This document shows positions 53,398-63,930 of a DNA stretch of 64,000 bases, in pieces. Origin of the DNA: Elephas maximus indicus (Eukaryota > Chordata > Mammalia > Proboscidea > Elephantidae); assembly GCF_024166365.1 (NCBI RefSeq), contig NC_064831.1, forward strand, positions 31,982,768-32,046,767. Direction: 5' to 3'. Under the pieces are notes generated by a model. It did not search any database. It worked only from the letters and a program-made list of their open reading frames with translations, and was not told where the DNA came from. How positions within the stretch are numbered: the first letter of the stretch is position 1; each line of letters opens with the position of its first letter. A program made the position numbers and the translations under genes.

Positions 53398-53899
53398 TTA
53401 ACAGCAAGGAGGGTTGAAAACATAGCTAAACAGGCTTGGGGGTAGGTCCAAAGTGAAACGTTCCAAATGTCTTTTAAGTCCTATTTTATCTTAAATATTC
53501 CTGTGATTTTTCCCCCATGCTTTTCATAATGTGTTTTCATATTTTTAAAACATTTAAAATTTGCTTACCACTTATATTAGTTAAACTTTTTGTCAAAAAT
53601 CTTTAATTTAAAGTGATGATCAGGAAGACACACTCTGTTTATCCCTTGGTGTCAAGTGCTGCCAGCGCCGTATCGAGAACAGTAGCTAAAAACCACAGTG
53701 TGACAGCCTCTGTAGCCCATCGTTGAAATTCAATAGAGCCCCAACTCTGCCCCTTGATTTCCCGGGTCACAAGATACAGGCTCTTTGAAGGAAAAAAAAG
53801 AAAAAAGTTAGCTGTGCCTGCAGTAATTCTATTTAAGCCCCCTGTGGCTATATCCTTGATGCAAAAATAATCCTCACACAGTAAAATTTTTTGAAAGTT
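53398..53899. other. AT-rich unique sequence
   Basis: About 500 bases without a recognised feature. Confidence 0.45.
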
Positions 53900-54162
53900 T
53901 CCCTTTGGAAGCGAGGATGGCGAGACTTTGTCTCGCTTACTTTGGACATGTTATCAGGCGGGACCAGCCCCTGGAGAAAGTAGAGGGTCAGCCAAAAAGA
54001 GGAAGACCCTCAAACGAGATGGGTTGACACAGTGGCTACAACAACGCGCTCAAACATAGCAATGATTGTGAGGATGGCGCAGGACTGGGCAGTGCTTCAT
54101 TCTGTTGTACATAGGGTCTCTGTGAGTCGGAACTGGCTCGATGGCACCAGCAACAGCAACGC
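53900..54162 (+). mobile_element. RTE LINE E, 3' end only
   Basis: About 260 bp: agactttgtctcgcttactt, tggacatgttatcaggcggg, aagaccctcaaacgagatgg and the terminal gatggcaccagcaacagcaa. ttgaaagt flanks it near 53891 and at 54163-54170. Confidence 0.88.
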
Positions 54163-54203
54163 TTGAAAGTGCCGAGTTAGAAAAGCTCCCAGCTTATAGT
54201 AAA

Positions 54204-54390
54204 CCAGTTGCATTGAGTTGATTCTGACTCATTTGACCCCATGTGTGTCAGAGTAGAACTGTATTCCATAGGGTTTTCGAGGCAGTGACCTTTTAGAAGC
54301 AGATTGCCTGACACCTCTGGGTGGGTTCAAACTACCAACTCTTTTCGTTAGCAGCCCAGTGCTCAACCCTTTGCGCCACCCAGGGAGTCC
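54204..54390 (-). mobile_element. tRNA-derived SINE, type A
   Basis: It runs from aaccagttgcattgagttga through gacaccgggtgg-like sequence to gcgccacccagggagtcc. gcttatagt occurs on both sides. Confidence 0.87.
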
Positions 54391-54401
54391 TGGCTTATAG
54401 T

Positions 54402-54606
54402 TGTTGTTGTTGGGTGTTGTCGTTGTTGAGTCGACTCTGACTCATAGTGATTCCATGTGGCAGGGTAGAGCTGCCCCATAGGACTTTCTTGGCTGTAATC
54501 TTTATGGGAGCAGATCGTTAGGTTTTTCTCCCTTGGAGCCACTGGATGTGTTTGAAGTGCCAACCTTTAGGTTAAGCTGAACACTTACCTGTTACACCGC
54601 TAGGGC
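54402..54606 (-). mobile_element. tRNA-derived SINE, type B
   Basis: It starts tgttgttgggtgttgtcgtt, contains cttggctgtaatctttatgg, and ends ttacaccgctagggc. It lies next to the type A copy in the same orientation. Confidence 0.88.
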
Positions 54607-54702
54607 TTATGGTGCACCCCCAATAAATAGATGGAATCCTAATTTGAGTCTGAAGTCTGAATAAGGCCCTTTACCAATGAATATGTTTCTGGTGGTTAAG
54701 AA

Positions 54703-54788
54703 CAGGGGGTTGGCAAACTACAACAGAGAACTCATAAAGCCTAAAATATGTACTATCAGGCCTTTACGGACAGTTTTCTAACCTCCTG
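54703..54788. mobile_element. Short hAT-Charlie-type element
   Basis: cagggggttggcaaacta at one end and the complement of ttttctaacctcctg at the other form inverted ends. The interior (cataaagcctaaaatatgta) matches the element at 51168 in reverse. The 8-bp flanks gttaagaa and gtttggaa agree at 6 of 8. Confidence 0.7.
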
Positions 54789-54876
54789 GTTTGGAACAAC
54801 CTTGAGGGTAAATGATAGCTTAAAGGTCCAGGCCCTGAAAGAAATCAGGTAGCCACCTGAAACTGTGTAAATTAGT

Positions 54877-55262
54877 TATTGCCACAATCACGCTGCGTAA
54901 CAAAGCACTCCAGATATCATCGGCTTAAAATAGCAATACCGTAGCTCATGCATCTGTGGGTCAGCTGTGCTCAGCTGGAGCAGCTCTGCTGATCTTGGCT
55001 GGACTCACTCATGCATCTGAGGGTTGGTGGAGGTGAGCTAATCTAAGCTAGGCTAGGCTGGGCAGTCTGCTCCACACTGCAAGCCTGTGGGTCCGGGTCC
55101 CCTCTACTGTTTCTCATTCCCCATGGACAGAGGGCAAGCCAAGACATGCTCTTCTCATGGACACAATAGGCCAAAAGAGAGTGGAAGAATGTGAAGCCTC
55201 TTGGAAGCCACAGTGAGAACTTCCCCCCATTGATCAAAGCAAATCATGAGAGCCAAAGGGAG
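54877..55262 (-). mobile_element. MaLR-type LTR, antisense (old)
   Basis: cacgctgcgtaacaaagcac, ctgtgggtcagctgtgctca, tggctggactcactcatgca and aagcctcttggaagccacag follow a reversed MLT1-like LTR. Confidence 0.65.
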
Positions 55263-55265
55263 TTA

Positions 55266-55379
55266 TTAGAGAAGTATTCTCCTCCTTTAGAGGACCTGCC
55301 CGGTTACCTAGCAAAGATGTAAAATAAGGAAATGAGGGAGGGTGCAGAACTGGGGCCAATAATGCAAACTGAAACTCAA
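55266..55379. other. Short unique spacer
   Basis: Nothing recognised. Confidence 0.4.
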
Positions 55380-55500
55380 TTTAATACCTACTGAGCACCA
55401 ACACATGGCAGGCACTTGTCTAGGTGCTGGAAACTTCACAAACGAGAGCAGCAGTCCTCACTGCTCTGGGAGCTTAATTCTAGTGGGATAGAGAAGGTAT
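55380..55500 (-). mobile_element. L2 LINE 3' fragment
   Basis: cctactgagcaccaacacat, gcacttgtctaggtgctgga, ctgggagcttaattctagtg. Reversed L2 3' pattern. Confidence 0.75.
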
Positions 55501-56347
55501 TTAGTATTCAATGCCATCCCCCATCCTAGCCCATTTTATTTCGCCACACTGGGGGATGAGTCTGTCAGTGAGCAGGGATCATCTAACCTTGGCCAGCTTT
55601 ATGTCCCCCAGCGCTGGGTTTAGACAAGGTCAGTGCTTGATAATAAGTGAGTGAGGCGTTTTCTATCTCTACTTTCTGGGAATCTCTGCATCTCAGTCAA
55701 TTCATGTACAGATAGGAAGGAGTGAAATGACAGAAATTCAGATCTCCTGATTAGCAGAGGATGTAGAGCTAGGACACAGAGCAAATGACAAGTGACAATG
55801 TAACTGGATGTGAGAGAATTTGAATCACTGGGTGAGAGAGACTGCAGATGGTACACACTGTTCAGTGTAGGAAAATGGGTCATTGCTCCCAGACCAATTA
55901 CTATACAGTCTGAAACACCTGGGAGGTGGCAGAGCCTTCTCACTGCAGCAAAGGGTTGGGTGGACTTGTGGAGACTCTGGCACTGTGAGGACCCATGTGC
56001 AAGGTAGGGGAGGGCAAGTCCACATCAGGACGGCGAACCAAGCTCGAGGGTGAGTGCTGTACTTAAGGACCTCCTTGTCTTTGGCCCCCACTGGGTACAC
56101 CGAGGGCAGCCCCACTGCACAGCAGAGAAGACCTTGGCAAGGCTGGCCAGCGGGCACAGTGCTGCTGCCACCAGGGTTCCTGAATTCTAGAACCTGCAGA
56201 GGATCTGGACCTAGTATGCTGAGGCGGCCCTGGCGGGGGCTATGATTGCTCTGGACAGGGAACCGAGGTCTTTGTCCCAGGCTCAATGGTACTTTCTGGG
56301 AAAGGTTCCCCGGTCTTAGCCTCTTCATCTGTGAAATAGACATTACC
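55501..56347. other. Unique sequence, nothing recognised
   Basis: About 850 bases. A 183-codon open frame on the minus strand (56376-55825) overlaps a SINE and has no recognisable domain, so I treat it as chance. Confidence 0.45.
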
Positions 56348-56358
56348 ATACTTACCCT

Positions 56359-56513
56359 GGAGCCCTGATGGCGCAATGGTTAAGAGCTCGGCTGCTAACC
56401 AAAAGGTCAGCAGTTCGAATCCACTAGCCACTCCTTGGAAACCCTATGGGGCAGTTCTACTCTGTCCTGTGAGGTCACTGTAAGTTGGAATTGAATTGAC
56501 ACAATGGGTGGGT
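56359..56513 (+). mobile_element. tRNA-derived SINE, type C
   Basis: Well preserved head (ggagccctgatggcgcaatg), B box gcagttcgaatccac, and a tail. Flanked by atacttaccct and atatttaccct (10 of 11). Confidence 0.92.
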
Positions 56514-56623
56514 ATATTTACCCTAACTTAGGTCACAGGGCTTTAGGAAGGACTGAAAGAAATGGGAAACGTAAAAATAAACCAAAAACTGACAGCCTGC
56601 AAGCAAAGTAAAGCTGACGCTGA

Positions 56624-56785
56624 CAGGAGCAGATTAACCAGTAAGCAAGGTACTCAAAGGCTTACGTTAAGCCAGGTACGCACAGGCTTAGATGTGATGA
56701 GCAACAGGTGAAATTGTGCACTACAGATTAGTAAATCAGCACAAGTAAGCCCGAGCGTACCTCGCTTGTTGGGTAGTCTGCCCCG
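56624..56785. mobile_element. hAT-like miniature element, copy 1 (162 bp)
   Basis: The left end caggagcagattaaccagta and the complement of the right end (cttgttgggtagtctgcccc) agree at most positions over ~30 bases. Interior repeats of taagc.aggtac occur on both arms. No clear 8-bp duplication. Confidence 0.75.
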
Positions 56786-57289
56786 GTCATGCTGGGAAGA
56801 TGGGTGGGGTTTGGTCTCATCTCGAACAAGCACATGATGCTCTGTGTTTGGGGATGGGTGTGGTGGAATGCATGGGGATTAAAGCAATGTTCAGAATCAT
56901 GACAGGTTTTTTTTTTTTTCAGAGTTGAGAGTAAAGACATTCTTCATGCTGAGAGGAAAAAAAAAATCCAAAACTGTGAAGAACGATTTTTCACAGCTTG
57001 GGGAGCAGAAGTTTCGGAAGCCCAGCCCCTCTCAGGAGCACAATAAATACAGGCAAGAAGTTACTATCGAAGGTAGTTCAAGCAGAGCGTGAAGGAGCCC
57101 AATATACACCTACATCTCTTTCAAATGAAAGGGAAGAGGAAGATTTTTTTTAAATGTCAAGGAGCCAAAGATAGATGTTAAAAAGCCAAATTTTTTTTTT
57201 TTTCTCAAATGACTGATTTCATGACGCAAGGCTATCACAGATAGGTCTGCCCCCCACCCAATAACTCCCTTCCCCTTCTAACCTATTGA
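56786..57289. other. Unique sequence with T-runs
   Basis: About 500 bases. T-runs lie at 56909-56921 and 57188-57201. No gene. Confidence 0.45.
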
Positions 57290-57499
57290 GGAGGGCTCAT
57301 AGTGCAGTGGTTAAAGCGCTCGGCTGCTAACACAAAGGTAAGCGGTTCGAACCCACCAGATGTCCTGCAGGAGAAAGATGTGGCAGTCTGCTTCCATAAA
57401 GATTTACAGCCTTGGAATCCCTATGGGGACAGTTCTCTGTCCTATAGGGTCACTATGAGTTGGAATCAACTCAAGGACAATGGGTTTTTCGTTTGTTTT
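57290..57499 (+). mobile_element. tRNA-derived SINE, type B
   Basis: Head gggctcatagtgcagtggtt, B box gcggttcgaacccacca, middle gcaggagaaagatgtggcag, tail to gacaatgggtttttcgtttg. Flanked by tctaacctatt and tctagcctatt (10 of 11). Confidence 0.9.
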
Positions 57500-57574
57500 T
57501 CTAGCCTATTAGCAGTGGTTTGCACTGGAGGCCATCACTGAGAAGCGCTTCGAGCTTTCCTCTGATTGAGCAGC

Positions 57575-57920
57575 AGTTTATGAGCCATTACAGTAGAATT
57601 CTCACCCTCCATGCGGGAGATGAGGGTTCAATTCCTGGCCAATGCATCCCCCCCGCCCAGGCACAGCGACCACTCATCTGTCAGTGAAGGCTTGCGTGTT
57701 GCCATGATGTTGAGCAGCTTTCAGCAGAGCTTCCAGACTAAGATGGAGTAGGAAGAAAGGCCCGGCAATCTACTTCCAAAAATCAGCCAAGGAAAACACT
57801 AGGGATCACAATGATCAGATCTGTAACTGTTCATGGGGAGGGAACAGCAAAGGGTGGCGTTTCGTTCCTTTCTGCCTGGGGTTGCCATGAGTCAAGGGTG
57901 ACTCAATGACAGCTAATAGC
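57575..57920 (+). mobile_element. tRNA-Gly SINE, copy 6
   Basis: The head has tacagtagaattctcaccct, catgcgggagatgagg and gttcaattcctggccaatgc, a clear tRNA-Gly T arm and acceptor end. The middle (gaagaaaggcccggcaatct) and RTE-like end (gactcaatgacagctaatag) follow. Confidence 0.88.
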
Positions 57921-57924
57921 TTTT

Positions 57925-58547
57925 ATTCCAAACCTGCCTATTCCTCTCCCTGACTGGAGAGACACTAACAGGAGGAGGGTTGGGGGTGTCATAACGATGT
58001 GTAAACAACTTCAAACATCCACTGGGCTGAAAGCAACACCAACAGCAGAATTTATGTAATCCGTGAAAGCACAGAACTGGGTAGTAAAACTGGAAAAATC
58101 ATCTTTCTTTATAAAAAAATTCTAACCAACTGCCACCCAGATCACAACATCTGAGGAGCAACTGCTCTTCACTTGGATGCACCTGCCCCCCCTTGAAAAT
58201 GAAGTGCCTCTAGGACTCCGAGAGTGATGCAAATGCAGGCAATATTTACACACCTGGGTGATACATCACGTGTCAGAAGGTATCTCCAGGCATGAGTTTA
58301 AGGCCTCTAAAAGCAATGACTCTTTTATGGGGTTTTAGATTATGGTGATTTTCCGTAAATCCTGCTGAGTCACACAATAGGCCAGGAGCAATTAACATTA
58401 ATTAAACAGTCCCCATAAAGAGATTGCTGTGCTGACACATTGATAACCTCCAAATGCACTTAGCCTGCTAACATTCTGGAGGTGTTCCTTCAGCTGCTTG
58501 GTGGCCTCCAGGCAGACTCCTACCGCCCCAGGCGGCTATGCGTGCCA
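57925..58547. other. Unique sequence with clustered regulatory-like motifs
   Basis: Holds cacgtg (58267-58272), tgctgagtca (58363-58372, a MAF/AP-1-type site) and attaacattaattaaac (58391-58407). No gene or repeat. Any enhancer role is a guess. Confidence 0.4.
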
Positions 58548-58728
58548 TACCTCTCAGCCTGAATGTGGTCCTGCAATGCGTGCATAGGAATCACCTAGGG
58601 GACTTGTTAAAATGAAATTCTGATTCCTTACGTCTTGGGTGGGGCCTGAGAGTCTGCATTTCTAACCAGCTCCCTGGCGATGCTAGGCTGCTCATCCACA
58701 GACCATCCCTTGAAAAATAATGCTACAG
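58548..58728. mobile_element. MER5A-like element (hAT-Charlie)
   Basis: ggaatcacctaggggacttg, ttaaaatgaaattctgattc, tgggtggggcctgagagtct and gcatttctaaccagctccct follow MER5A. Confidence 0.85.
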
Positions 58729-58894
58729 AGAAGCCCTGTGTACCGTCCCAAGGAGGGATGGCTTGGGATAGAGACAGTGAGAGCAATCCAAAATACCTTT
58801 GGTATTCCTAATGTGCTGGCCTTCCTACCTTGATTTTCTACACCCCAACAGCACTGCGAATGGTAAGAAATATACAAGTAGTGCATTGTGCTGG

Positions 58895-59312
58895 CAGGGA
58901 CAACAGTAGTTCAGTGATGTACTTCTTGCCTCCCATGCGGGAAACCCCAGTTGAATTCCTGGTCAATGCACCTCATGCGTAGCCATGACTCATCCGTCAG
59001 GTGTTGCTTGAGTCAGGTGAGGCTTGAGTGTTGCTCTGATGATGAATTGGTTTCGGCAGAACTTCCAAATGAACCAATCTGGTGGGCCAGTTTCAGGGGA
59101 GCTGATGCATTAAGACAACAGACTAACAGACTAGGAAGAAAGGCCTGGCAGTCTACTTCTGATAATCAGCCAATGAAAACCCTACAGATCACAAAGTTCC
59201 AAGCTCCAACTGATCATGGGGATGGCACAGGACCACACAGGGTTTTCTTCTGCTGTGCATGGGGTTGCCATGAGTCGGGGGCCTACTCAGTGGCAGCTAT
59301 CAACAGCAACGT
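58895..59312 (+). mobile_element. tRNA-Gly SINE, copy 7, extended
   Basis: The head keeps catgcgggaaaccccagt and ttcctggtcaatgcacc. It is about 70 bp longer than the others, with extra bases between ~59060 and 59130 (ccaatctggtgggccagttt). Middle and RTE-like end (gagtcgggggcctactcagt) are present. Confidence 0.85.
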
Positions 59313-59410
59313 TATGCGAGCACTAATGTTAACCTCAAAGTCATCTGATTCTGGAATCCCAAGCTTCCAGTGAAAGGAGCAGAAATAGACCAGCATCTGA
59401 GAAAGAGGAA

Positions 59411-59576
59411 ACCCTGTTAATTAGTGGCTAGGAGCTACAGCTGTTAACCAAAAGGTCGACAGCTGGAATTCACCAGCTGCTCCTTGGAAACCCTGTGGGG
59501 CATTTCTACTCTGTCCTATGGGGTCGCTATGAGTTGCAATTGGCTTGACAGCAATTAGTTTGTTTTTTGTTTTTTT
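59411..59576 (+). mobile_element. tRNA-derived SINE, type C
   Basis: Short form with ggcttgacagcaattagttt and a T-rich end. Flanked by tctgagaaagagga at 59397-59410 and 59577-59590. Confidence 0.92.
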
Positions 59577-59590
59577 CTGAGAAAGAGGAG

Positions 59591-60716
59591 ACCGGGAACT
59601 CCTCCCCTCTCCAATCTGTGCAGATTTCACCGGCTTGTAGAGCAATCACCTGGGGAAAGCAAAGCCCCACCATCATGAGGATACCGTGTGTGTGGAGAGA
59701 AGGGGCAGGAAGAACATGGGTAGTGGATAATGCAGGGAATGGGCAAAGGTCAAACGTTAAAAAATAGCTCGCAAAGCTTTGGCATGGACTGACTGACTGT
59801 GGAGCTGCGACAACCTTGAGGAGCTGACCCAAGTGGGGTGCCAGAAGGAGGGCACATGGATCGGGCCGTGGCAGGGCATTGTGAGAAAGTAGTACAGCGA
59901 GCAGAAGAGCTAGGCGGCAATCAGGGCCCATCTGGGAACAGATGTGAAGTTTGTAGCAGCCCTATAAAATGGTAGGCCAATCAGTCAAAAAAATTATACT
60001 GTGATATTATAAGGATGTGGCCGCGACAATGTGCTGCCTGTGGACAGTTTCTATTTTAATTCAGTGATGATCTGATTGAAATTAGATGTGCACCAACAGC
60101 CCCCAAAAAGGCAGAAAGGGGCCTGTGTACTTCCCTTAAAGCAACCTTGTAGCAATTTTCTGATCCAAAATAAATCAAGCATGAAACTATTTGGGAAGAA
60201 AAGGGGTGGATGAGATCTCAGAAAAGGACACCTCAAGAGAAATGGGAAAAGGGCCCAGGCTGCTTCATTTACACAGACATTTTTTAGGATTCCTCAGAGA
60301 CTGGAGTCATCTGACCAAGAAATCTGCCCTTGAGCCTGTGGCCTTTCCTTTTTCTGCCCTTTGACACCCTTACTCTGTAGCCTTTTCAGTGCAACTCAAG
60401 CCAAGCCGGCTATTTATAGAGCAAGAACAACTTTACCACAGGGTGTGGGGTTTAATTTAAAGAGAAGGCAAAGAGCGAGGGGCAAATGGTGGAGCAGGCA
60501 GTAAGCCTCCCATCACAGTGACCTTGCGGGGCTCACCCAAGCCCAGGAACTCAGCCTCAGTTCTGCAGACCCAGAAATGTGATCTGATGAGTGAACCCTG
60601 ACTTGATCCAGCTCTAGGGAAGAAAGGATAAACTGATAAGCCAGGTGCAGCCTTATAATTTCTCAGTGGACAATGGGTGGCTTGTGAAATGAAACCACTT
60701 ATCAGTTCAGATGATC
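59591..60716. other. Unique sequence, nothing recognised
   Basis: About 1.1 kb with no repeat or gene recognised. Confidence 0.45.
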
Positions 60717-60724
60717 CTTTCTGG

Positions 60725-60818
60725 CAGGGGCGACTTAACGAACTAACCAGTGAGCAAGGTACACACAGTCTTACGTCAAGCAAGGTGAATACTCTGCTTA
60801 TTGGGTAATCCATCCCTG
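60725..60818. mobile_element. hAT-like miniature element, copy 2, with perfect 8-bp duplication
   Basis: Ends caggggcgacttaac and the complement of gggtaatccatccctg are imperfect inverted repeats. ctttctgg at 60717-60724 is repeated at 60819-60826. The interior (agcaaggtacacacagtctt acgtcaagc) matches copy 1 at 56624, with part of the centre deleted. Confidence 0.85.
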
Positions 60819-60826
60819 CTTTCTGG

Positions 60827-61039
60827 AAAGTTATTCAACTCAAGAGATTCGGTGATATACCACATGATCACTTAGATTGGAAGATTCTGAAACCTTAAAA
60901 AAAGAACAATTCTCAAAGCACTTCCTCCTCAAACTATACTGAAAGAATGGCCTATTCTTGTTTTCCTCACCTCACCTCCCACGGATGTACACGTGCTACT
61001 CCCCTTCCATAATGCACCTTTTCTTTAGTTGTTTATGCT
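60827..61039. other. Unique spacer
   Basis: Nothing recognised. Confidence 0.4.
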
Positions 61040-61180
61040 GCAGTGTGGTTCAATTCCCCGTTTACTAAGCATCTGTTCCTATCTGCTATGCAGGCAAATG
61101 TGGAGGTAACCGTGGGTAAGGCCAATCCCTGACCTCAGTGATCCCACAATCTACTAGAGAAGATTGCATATGAGTAACTT
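61040..61180 (-). mobile_element. L2 LINE 3' fragment
   Basis: tactaagcatctgttcctat, gtaaggccaatccctgacct and cacaatctactagagaagat fit a reversed, eroded L2 end. Confidence 0.55.
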
Positions 61181-61234
61181 ACTTGGCTATTTTTTCCCCT
61201 GGCTGCAGGAGAAAGTTTAAGATATATTGACGTC

Positions 61235-61328
61235 CAGGCTCTCTGGGATGGGCCCAACATCAGTAGAGTTTAATCCTTCCCCAGGTGATTCTAATATGCC
61301 ACCAGGGTTAAGAGCCTCTGAACTATAA
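61235..61328. mobile_element. MER5-like fragment
   Basis: gggatgggcccaacatcagt, cccaggtgattctaatatgc and agggttaagagcctctgaac match the right half of MER5-type elements. Confidence 0.6.
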
Positions 61329-61960
61329 ATCACAGACAAGGGACTAATTACTTCTGCCTGGGGAGAAGACTCCATGAAAGTCATACCATCTGAGCTGGGC
61401 CACAAAGAATGAGCAGTATTTTGCCAAGCAGGTGGGGGCAGAGGAAAGAGTATTATCAAGGAAAGAAAGGGAGGGTGAAAAAAAGGAAGAAGTAATTGGA
61501 GATAAAGGTAAAATGGAACGGTTGGGCCCCGATTCTGACCTGCCACAAATGCCAAGGCTAAATAATACAGGAATGACAGGAGTCTGGATTTTAGAAAGGC
61601 AAATCTGAAAGCTGTGTAGAAGAAAAGAGGAAAGATTGAAAGTGAGGGAAACTAATTAGAACATCTTGGTAAAAAAAAAAAAAAAAAAACAGGCAAGAGA
61701 TGGTGTGATCTTGGACTACAGAAAAAAAAATTTTAAGAGCCAGATTCAACCAAATTTTGATGAATAGGCTTGGAAAATGAGGAGGAGTCAAATATAACTT
61801 AAAATTTCCTAACCTGGGTGACTGTTAGGATTGGGAACACAGATGTGAAGCCGATTTTACAGAGGACATGAGGAGTTCAGTTTTGGCCATTTAAATTTGA
61901 GGTGCCATAAGGCATTCGCTTGGAGATGTCCAGTGAGCTGATAGATTTCTAGCCCTCAAG
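61329..61960. other. Purine-rich unique sequence
   Basis: About 630 bases with A-rich and GA-rich tracts, including a 20-base A-run near 61671. No gene. Confidence 0.5.
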
Positions 61961-63418
61961 GCCAGGGGCCGATTGTGGAACAAACTATCAATTGCTCATA
62001 TGCAAGTTCAAGGTGAAGTTGAAGAAAATTAGTCCATGAGAGCCAAAGTACGACCTTGAGTGTATCCCACCTGAATTTAGAGACCATCTCAACATTAGAT
62101 TTGATGCATTGAATACTGATGACCGAAGACCAGAGGAGTTGTGGAATGGCATCAAGGAAAGCATATATGAAGAAAGCAAGAGGTCATTAAAAAGATAGGA
62201 CACAAAGAAAAGATCAAAATGGATGTCAAAAGAGACTCTGAAATTTGCACTTGAACATAGAGTAGCTAAAGCAAAAGGAAGAAATGATGAAGTCAAAGAG
62301 CTGAACAGAAGATTTCAGAGGGTGGCTTGAGAAGACAAAGTGTTATGATGAAATATTCAAAGACATGGAGTTAGAAAACCAACAGGGAAGAACACACTTG
62401 GTATTTCTCGAGCTGACAGAACTGAAGAAAAAATTCAAGGCTCGAGTTGTAATATTGAAGGATTCCATGGGGAAAGTATTAAACGACACAGGAAGCATCA
62501 AAAGAAGATGGAAGGAATACACAGAGTCACTGTACCAAAAAGAATTGTTCGATGTTCAGCCATTTCAGGAGGTAGTATATGATCGAGAACTGATGGTACT
62601 GAAGGAAGAGGTCCAAGCTGCACCAAAGGCACTGGTGAAAAACAAGGATCCAGAACTGATGGAATATCAATTGAGATGTTTCAACAAACAGATATAGCAC
62701 TGGAAGCATTCACTTGTCTATGCCAAGAAATTCATAAGACAGCTACCTGGCCAACTGACTGGAAGAGATCCATATTTGTACCCATTCCAAAGAAAGCTGA
62801 TCCAACAGAATGCAGAAATTATCAAACAATATCATTAATATCACACACAAGTAAAATTTGCTGAAGGTCATTCAAAAGCAGTGGCAACAGTACATCGACA
62901 GGGAACTGCCAGAAATTCAAGCTGCATTCAGATGAGGACGTGGAACGAGGGATATGATTGCTAATGTCAGATGGATCCTGGCTGAAAACAGAGAATACCG
63001 GACAAATGTTTACCTGTGTTTTATGGACTATGCAAAGGCATTCGATTGTGTGAATCATAACAAATTTTGGGTAACATTTCAAAGAATGGGAATTCCAGAA
63101 CACTTAATTGTGTTCATGAGGAACCTGTGCTTAGACCAAGAGGCAGTCATTTGAACAGAACAAGGGGTTACTTACATATTTTGGACATGTTAACAGGAGG
63201 AACCCATCCCTAGAGAAAGACATCATGCTTGGTAAAGTAGAGGGGTCAACAAGAAAGAAGAAGATCCTCAACGAGATGAGTTGACATAGTGGCTGCAACA
63301 CTGGGCTCAAGCATGACAATGATCGTGAGGATGGCACAGGACCGGGCAGTGTTTCGTTCTGTTGTACATAGGGTCACTATGAGTTGGAACCGACTCGACA
63401 GCGCCTAGCAATAACAAT
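61961..63418 (+). mobile_element. RTE LINE F with internal deletion
   Basis: Endonuclease C-terminus and linker (61961-62700) and the first half of the reverse transcriptase (to ~63170) run in order. The sequence then jumps to the C-terminal region (acttacatattttggacatg) and 3' terminus (cgactcgacagcgcctagca). About 0.7 kb including the Y-A-D-D box is missing relative to copy D. Confidence 0.92.
62365..63154 (+). pseudogene. RTE linker and reverse-transcriptase remnant
   Basis: 62365-62697 encodes the linker, with S-I-K-R-R-W-K-E-Y-T-E-S-L-Y and F-D-V-Q-P-F-Q-E-V. 62676-62864 gives W-K-R-S-I-F-V-P-I-P-K-K. 62954-63154 gives C-F-M-D-Y-A-K-A-F-D-C-V-N-H-N-K with the first catalytic Asp region of the reverse transcriptase. 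Frame changes separate the pieces, and a stop follows at 63154. Confidence 0.88.
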
Positions 63419-63419
63419 G

Positions 63420-63789
63420 GCCCTAAATGAAGAGGTTGTGCTCATTATTAAAGACGTAGGAATAATCAGAATGTGATAATAGAATTCATGTTTGAGGGTA
63501 AGATGATCTAGGAAGAATATCTTTATATTCTGAAAATAGAAGCCTAGGATGATATAAGTGTTTAAGGACCAAGTGAGGTGAAAGAAGTTATCAAAGGAAG
63601 CTGAGAATGAGCAATCAGTGACATCAAAGGATACCAGGTGAGAAATGTGTCATGGAAGCCATTTCAGCCTGGGTCCAGTCAGGAGATAGAAACCACGTAG
63701 TGGATTAAGCAGGAGAAGTTTAATAGATGTTTAATTCTATTAAGGAATTATATTTAACAGAATTATTAAATAGGCAAGTAACTATAGAG
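63420..63789. other. Unique sequence, nothing recognised
   Basis: About 370 bases without a recognised feature. Confidence 0.45.
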
Positions 63790-63794
63790 TAGTC

Positions 63795-63930
63795 CTTGAG
63801 TAGTACAAATGGCTAATATATTCAACTGCTTACCGAAAAATCAGCCACTGAAAACCTTAAGTAGCACAATTCTGGTCTGACACACACAGGGTCACTACAA
63901 GTCGGAGTTGACTTGATGGCAACTAGTAGT
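63795..63930 (+). mobile_element. tRNA-derived SINE, type A, internally deleted
   Basis: gagtagtacaaatggctaat, then ccgaaaaatcagccactgaa and the tail gtcactacaagtcggagttg. The segment between head and middle is lost. Confidence 0.75.

Noticed and set aside
55825-56376. 183-codon open frame on the minus strand
   Set aside because: Its start lies in a SINE, composition is proline- and serine-rich without domain features, and other frames overlap it.
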